Part shown: one piece after another, positions 63,285-64,000 of the stretch | How positions within the stretch are numbered: position 1 is the stretch's first letter | Layout: every line of letters begins with the position of its first letter | From: Acidobacteriota bacterium | GTDB taxonomy: Bacteria; Acidobacteriota; Terriglobia; Terriglobales; Acidobacteriaceae | Direction of reading: 5' to 3' | DNA: 64,000 nucleotides | Assembly (NCBI GenBank): GCA_021793405.1 | Contig: JAJYSV010000003.1 | Coordinates: 85,675 to 149,674, forward strand | Notes under the pieces: generated by a model | Told to the model about the DNA's origin: nothing | The model's database searches: none | The model's input: the letters and a program-made list of their open reading frames with translations, nothing else | Position numbers and translations under genes: made by a program

Positions 63285-63681
63285 CGAGGGTAGCGTCTCC
63301 CTTAAGAAGATTCTTTCTGCGCTGCAACAGGGTCTCTAAAGCGGATGGAGGGTCATACTTTTTCTTGTTGTGCGTCCACCCGATAAGCATTACAAATTCA
63401 TGATCGGCTGCAAAGTACCCGCCTATACGATGAGGTACTCCGTTTTCACTCCTCCATCGAAGTTCATAAAGTCCCTTGAGATTTTTTCCTCTGAGTGCTG
63501 CAAGGTCCGGGTAAGCCCACCGTGATTTTTTCGCCATATTGCGCAGGAAAGTGTCCAAGTCGGCGGTCCGAGTTGTTGTAAGCGAACTGCGCCAATCGTC
63601 AATCAGCTTCCTCCCATTGGGGGAAACATACTGCACTAGTTTCCATTCTACAGCGATATATCTTTTTCCGTATATCTCCAA
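63250..63681 (-). CDS. HigB/Gp49-like toxin of the RelE superfamily
   Basis: A 143-residue protein of the phage-derived Gp49-like/HigB group: KLIDDWRSSLTTTRTADLDT, GKNLKGLYELRWRSENGVPH, HRIGGYFAADHEFVMLIGWT and HNKKKYDPPSALETLLQRRK. Members cleave mRNA on the ribosome. The TTG start at 63681 has GAGGGG 6 bases upstream; the frame is open further up but without conserved sequence. The C-terminal tail of about 15 residues overlaps the antitoxin start. Confidence 0.82.
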   Translation of the reverse strand: MEIYGKRYIAVEWKLVQYVSPNGRKLIDDWRSSLTTTRTADLDTFLRNMAKKSRWAYPDLAALRGKNLKGLYELRWRSENGVPHRIGGYFAADHEFVMLIGWTHNKKKYDPPSALETLLQRRKNLLKGDATLDEFTILTSRTA

Positions 63682-64000
63682 AGTTACCCCTCGCGGGAGA
63701 TACAATATTTCGTATATAAGTCTGAAACTAAAGGCGATTGGTAAATTCCGCAGGGAGCCTCCCCAGGTTGCTGAGCGGCAAGGGACTTCGACCCTGCCAG
63801 GGTCCGCCGCAACCGATTTCAGACCTGCGATGTTCCTCATGTCAAGCGAATATATCGCAATTATCAGCGGGCAGGTGGCCCTCGATAAGGACGAAGGCTT
63901 TGTCAAGGCGCAAATAACCCGGGCGGTGCGGCTGCATCGCTTGTCTTTCCAGAGGGGTTGAGGACCAGAGTTCTGGTAGATTCACGCTGCATCACCAAAC
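63682..64000. other. Right edge of the window
   Basis: No gene that I can support. The part just upstream of the toxin gene is A+T-rich and probably holds the promoter of the toxin-antitoxin module. Confidence 0.4.

Noticed and set aside
1..64000. tRNA or rRNA genes
   Set aside because: No T-loop signature (such as GGTTCGAATCC) in a foldable context and no rRNA-like sequence was found on either strand by eye; a covariance-model search would be decisive.

Overview
The window is a chromosome segment of a soil-type Acidobacteriota bacterium, probably class Terriglobia. I infer this from the protein families and their arrangement: a PadR regulator next to an ADOP-type permease (acidobacterial duplicated orphan permease), a UbiD with a long internal loop, many secreted glycosidases, LPS-type sugar genes and several families of short palindromic repeats. 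Most of the window is G+C-rich. Two stretches, about 6.7-8.5 kb and 62.1-63.7 kb, are visibly richer in A+T and look acquired.

Layout. 0-6.7 kb: the conserved trmD-rplS-rnhB block, interrupted by a multi-PAS histidine kinase and a secreted GH88/GH105-type glycosidase. 6.7-8.5 kb: a complete BamHI-like restriction-modification system (methylase convergent with a controller-endonuclease pair). 8.5-10.2 kb: msrPQ. 10.4-14.6 kb: a small hypothetical protein, a CCA/poly(A) polymerase-type nucleotidyltransferase with a histone-like tail, and an MFS exporter. 14.8-18.3 kb: dnaE. 18.3-19.4 kb: an alpha-L-rhamnosidase remnant that has lost its catalytic domain. 19.6-24.0 kb: an RND efflux pair. 24.2-30.8 kb: queuosine-precursor transporter, CHAD protein, TonB-dependent receptor, pseudopilin-like protein, an A-type Fe-S carrier and a small membrane protein.

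31-38.8 kb is the most disturbed region. It holds ubiD, a ParD/ParE-type toxin-antitoxin pair, a vestigial second ubiD 3' end, an inverted-repeat element and a REP-type repeat family with its RAYT transposase. The RAYT gene has copies of its own repeat upstream, inside and at its truncated end, and another copy is read in frame within ubiD. DUF1080, VOC and kdsC genes follow; the kdsC stop codon lies in the terminal repeat of a MITE-like element.

38.8-47.1 kb: a GT9 heptosyltransferase-like gene, a lone nuoI, metH, a small glucosaminidase, a phosphohexomutase and an FtsB-like protein. 47.2-58.4 kb: an OprB-like porin and a minus-strand cluster (glgE, treS-maltokinase fusion, GT-A-like glycosyltransferase, MscS-like protein, KimA-like potassium importer) that joins trehalose-to-glucan conversion with ion-based osmoregulation. 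58.6-64 kb: padR with a frameshifted and truncated ADOP permease, an M48 metalloprotease, lexA, and a three-gene HigB-like toxin / XRE antitoxin / unknown module. No tRNA, rRNA or CRISPR array was seen.
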